A DNA stretch of 32,917 bases, from contig PAZL01000064.1 in NCBI GenBank assembly GCA_002715485.1, forward strand, positions 1 to 32,917, in the 5' to 3' direction. The notes below the pieces were generated by a model. It searched no databases. It worked only from the letters and a program-made list of their open reading frames with translations, and was not told where the DNA came from. The number at the start of each line of letters is the position of its first letter. Position 1 is the first letter of the stretch. This DNA comes from Aequorivita sp. GTDB lineage: Bacteria; Bacteroidota; Bacteroidia; Flavobacteriales; Flavobacteriaceae. A program made the position numbers and the translations under genes. Shown here one piece after another: positions 32,221-32,917 of the stretch.

Positions 32221-32917
32221 TTATTGTTTTATGAATTTTTTGGTAGTGGTGTTGCCGTTTTCATCTTCTATGTTTAGAAAATATATGCCGCTTGTTAAGC
32301 TTGAAACATCTATGGAAGTTTGATTTGCAACTTCTAAGGTTTGGTTGCTTAATAGTTTGCCTTCTATATTGAAGATTTTGATTTTTAGATTTTGTGTGGT
32401 GTTTTGGGCAGTAATAAGGAGTTCGTTTTGGGCGGGGTTGGGGTATAATGTAAATATATTCTTATTAAAATCTTTAGTTGAAAGTGGATAGCTCTTAAAA
32501 ACAGCAGTACCCCCCAATGGATTACTCAAGGTAAGGACGTTACCTCCTCCATCTTGGGTAATATTGTACCAACACTCGTTTGAAATATACCCAAAATAAG
32601 CATTCTCAAATAGATTATGTAATTGCACATCGCAATCATTGATAGTTGGAGTGAAATCAGACGCTGATAAGTAATTTGGCAGATTGAAGATGTATGCGCC
32701 ATTGAACGTGTTACACGCTCCTTCACCACTATAATTAAAATCTTCTGAGATCGCAATATATGGGCTGATTGGAGGATCAATTTCAGAAACTTCGTATATA
32801 GCAGCTAAATCATCCAATTGAACTGTTCGTAAATACCAAGTGCTTTCAAAAAGTTGTGGGTCTTGGGCAAAAGCGGTTGTGCTAAAGGCCAGTATGAATA
32901 TGGTTATAAAGGTTTTC
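32221..32917 (-). CDS. Secreted META-like domain protein with T9SS sorting domain (5' end outside window)
   Basis: The open frame runs off the window edge. Its visible N-terminus reads KTFITIFILAFSTTAFAQ, clearly a signal peptide, so only about two residues are missing. The mature part starts QDPQLFESTWYLRTVQL, then EIDPPISPYIAISEDFNYSGEGACNTFNGAY, the same META/HslJ-like core as the protein at 1985, followed by INDCD and a YNITQDGGGNVLTL strand. The C-terminal ~75 residues, from LYPNPAQNELLI to KKFIKQ, form a T9SS type A domain. A TTG at 32817 is not the real start, as it would delete the signal peptide. Function is unknown; export to the surface or medium is expected. Confidence 0.85.
   Translation of the reverse strand, partial: KTFITIFILAFSTTAFAQDPQLFESTWYLRTVQLDDLAAIYEVSEIDPPISPYIAISEDFNYSGEGACNTFNGAYIFNLPNYLSASDFTPTINDCDVQLHNLFENAYFGYISNECWYNITQDGGGNVLTLSNPLGGTAVFKSYPLSTKDFNKNIFTLYPNPAQNELLITAQNTTQNLKIKIFNIEGKLLSNQTLEVANQTSIDVSSLTSGIYFLNIEDENGNTTTKKFIKQ

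Noticed and set aside
32815-32817. TTG start of the last T9SS protein
   Set aside because: The same frame continues upstream to the window edge and encodes a full signal peptide.

Overview
This window is chromosomal DNA from a member of the Bacteroidota, most likely family Flavobacteriaceae. The evidence is AT-rich sequence, four secreted proteins ending in type IX secretion (T9SS) type A sorting domains (YPNP...KFIK-type tails), Bacteroidota-restricted families (DUF4286, DUF4292, HU-CCDC81/SPOR), and promoters that follow the Bacteroidota pattern (TAnnTTTG at -7, TTG/TTTG about 19-20 bp upstream) instead of the E. coli one. The genus cannot be fixed from sequence alone. No insertion sequence, prophage, CRISPR array or rRNA gene is visible; it reads as core genome.

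Layout. 1-90: 3' part of tRNA-Leu(CAA) and its terminator. 200-3363: APC permease, a META-like T9SS protein, an orphan HupE/UreJ membrane protein. 3459-5542: dCMP deaminase plus S41 C-terminal processing protease, overlapping by one base. 5550-7017: MarC-family membrane protein with a 65-aa membrane protein, divergent from a DUF3109 cysteine-rich protein. 7121-9720: a lipoprotein and a secreted T9SS protein of unknown role. 9830-14524: TPR protein, then the tightly overlapping DUF4286-ksgA-mgtE-thioesterase cluster. 14565-21017: an envelope operon (flippase, dut, sugar nucleotidyltransferase, TPR protein, DUF4292 lipoprotein, EnvC-like protein) ending at a bidirectional terminator. 21039-25526: T9SS subtilase, acyl-CoA thioesterase, HU-SPOR membrane protein. 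25603-28531: dprA, trpS, plsC. 28583-30870: an ECF-type sigma factor and a partner that appears to span both membranes. 30888-31961: recA. 31984-32194: an unusual non-coding stretch with a perfect palindrome, a long nested inverted repeat and an 11-bp phased repeat. 32221-32917: a second META-like T9SS protein, cut by the window edge.

The most interesting system is the sigma factor and its partner (28583-30759). The partner has a short cytosolic N-terminus, one inner-membrane helix, a roughly 215-residue charged linker and a C-terminal outer-membrane beta-barrel. This layout could carry outer-membrane state directly to a cytoplasmic sigma factor. It resembles the dual membrane-spanning anti-sigma factors reported in Bacteroides. 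The junction between the two genes holds two RNA hairpins that could set their ratio, and an AACC-N17-TCTA element upstream resembles an ECF promoter that could be autoregulated.

Start codons need care here. Four genes appear to begin with TTG (14129, 14593, 17557, 30759). Four other long-frame TTG starts are wrong (24483, 25521, 30163, 32817). Several -7 boxes lie only 4-7 nt from the start codon, suggesting leaderless mRNAs.
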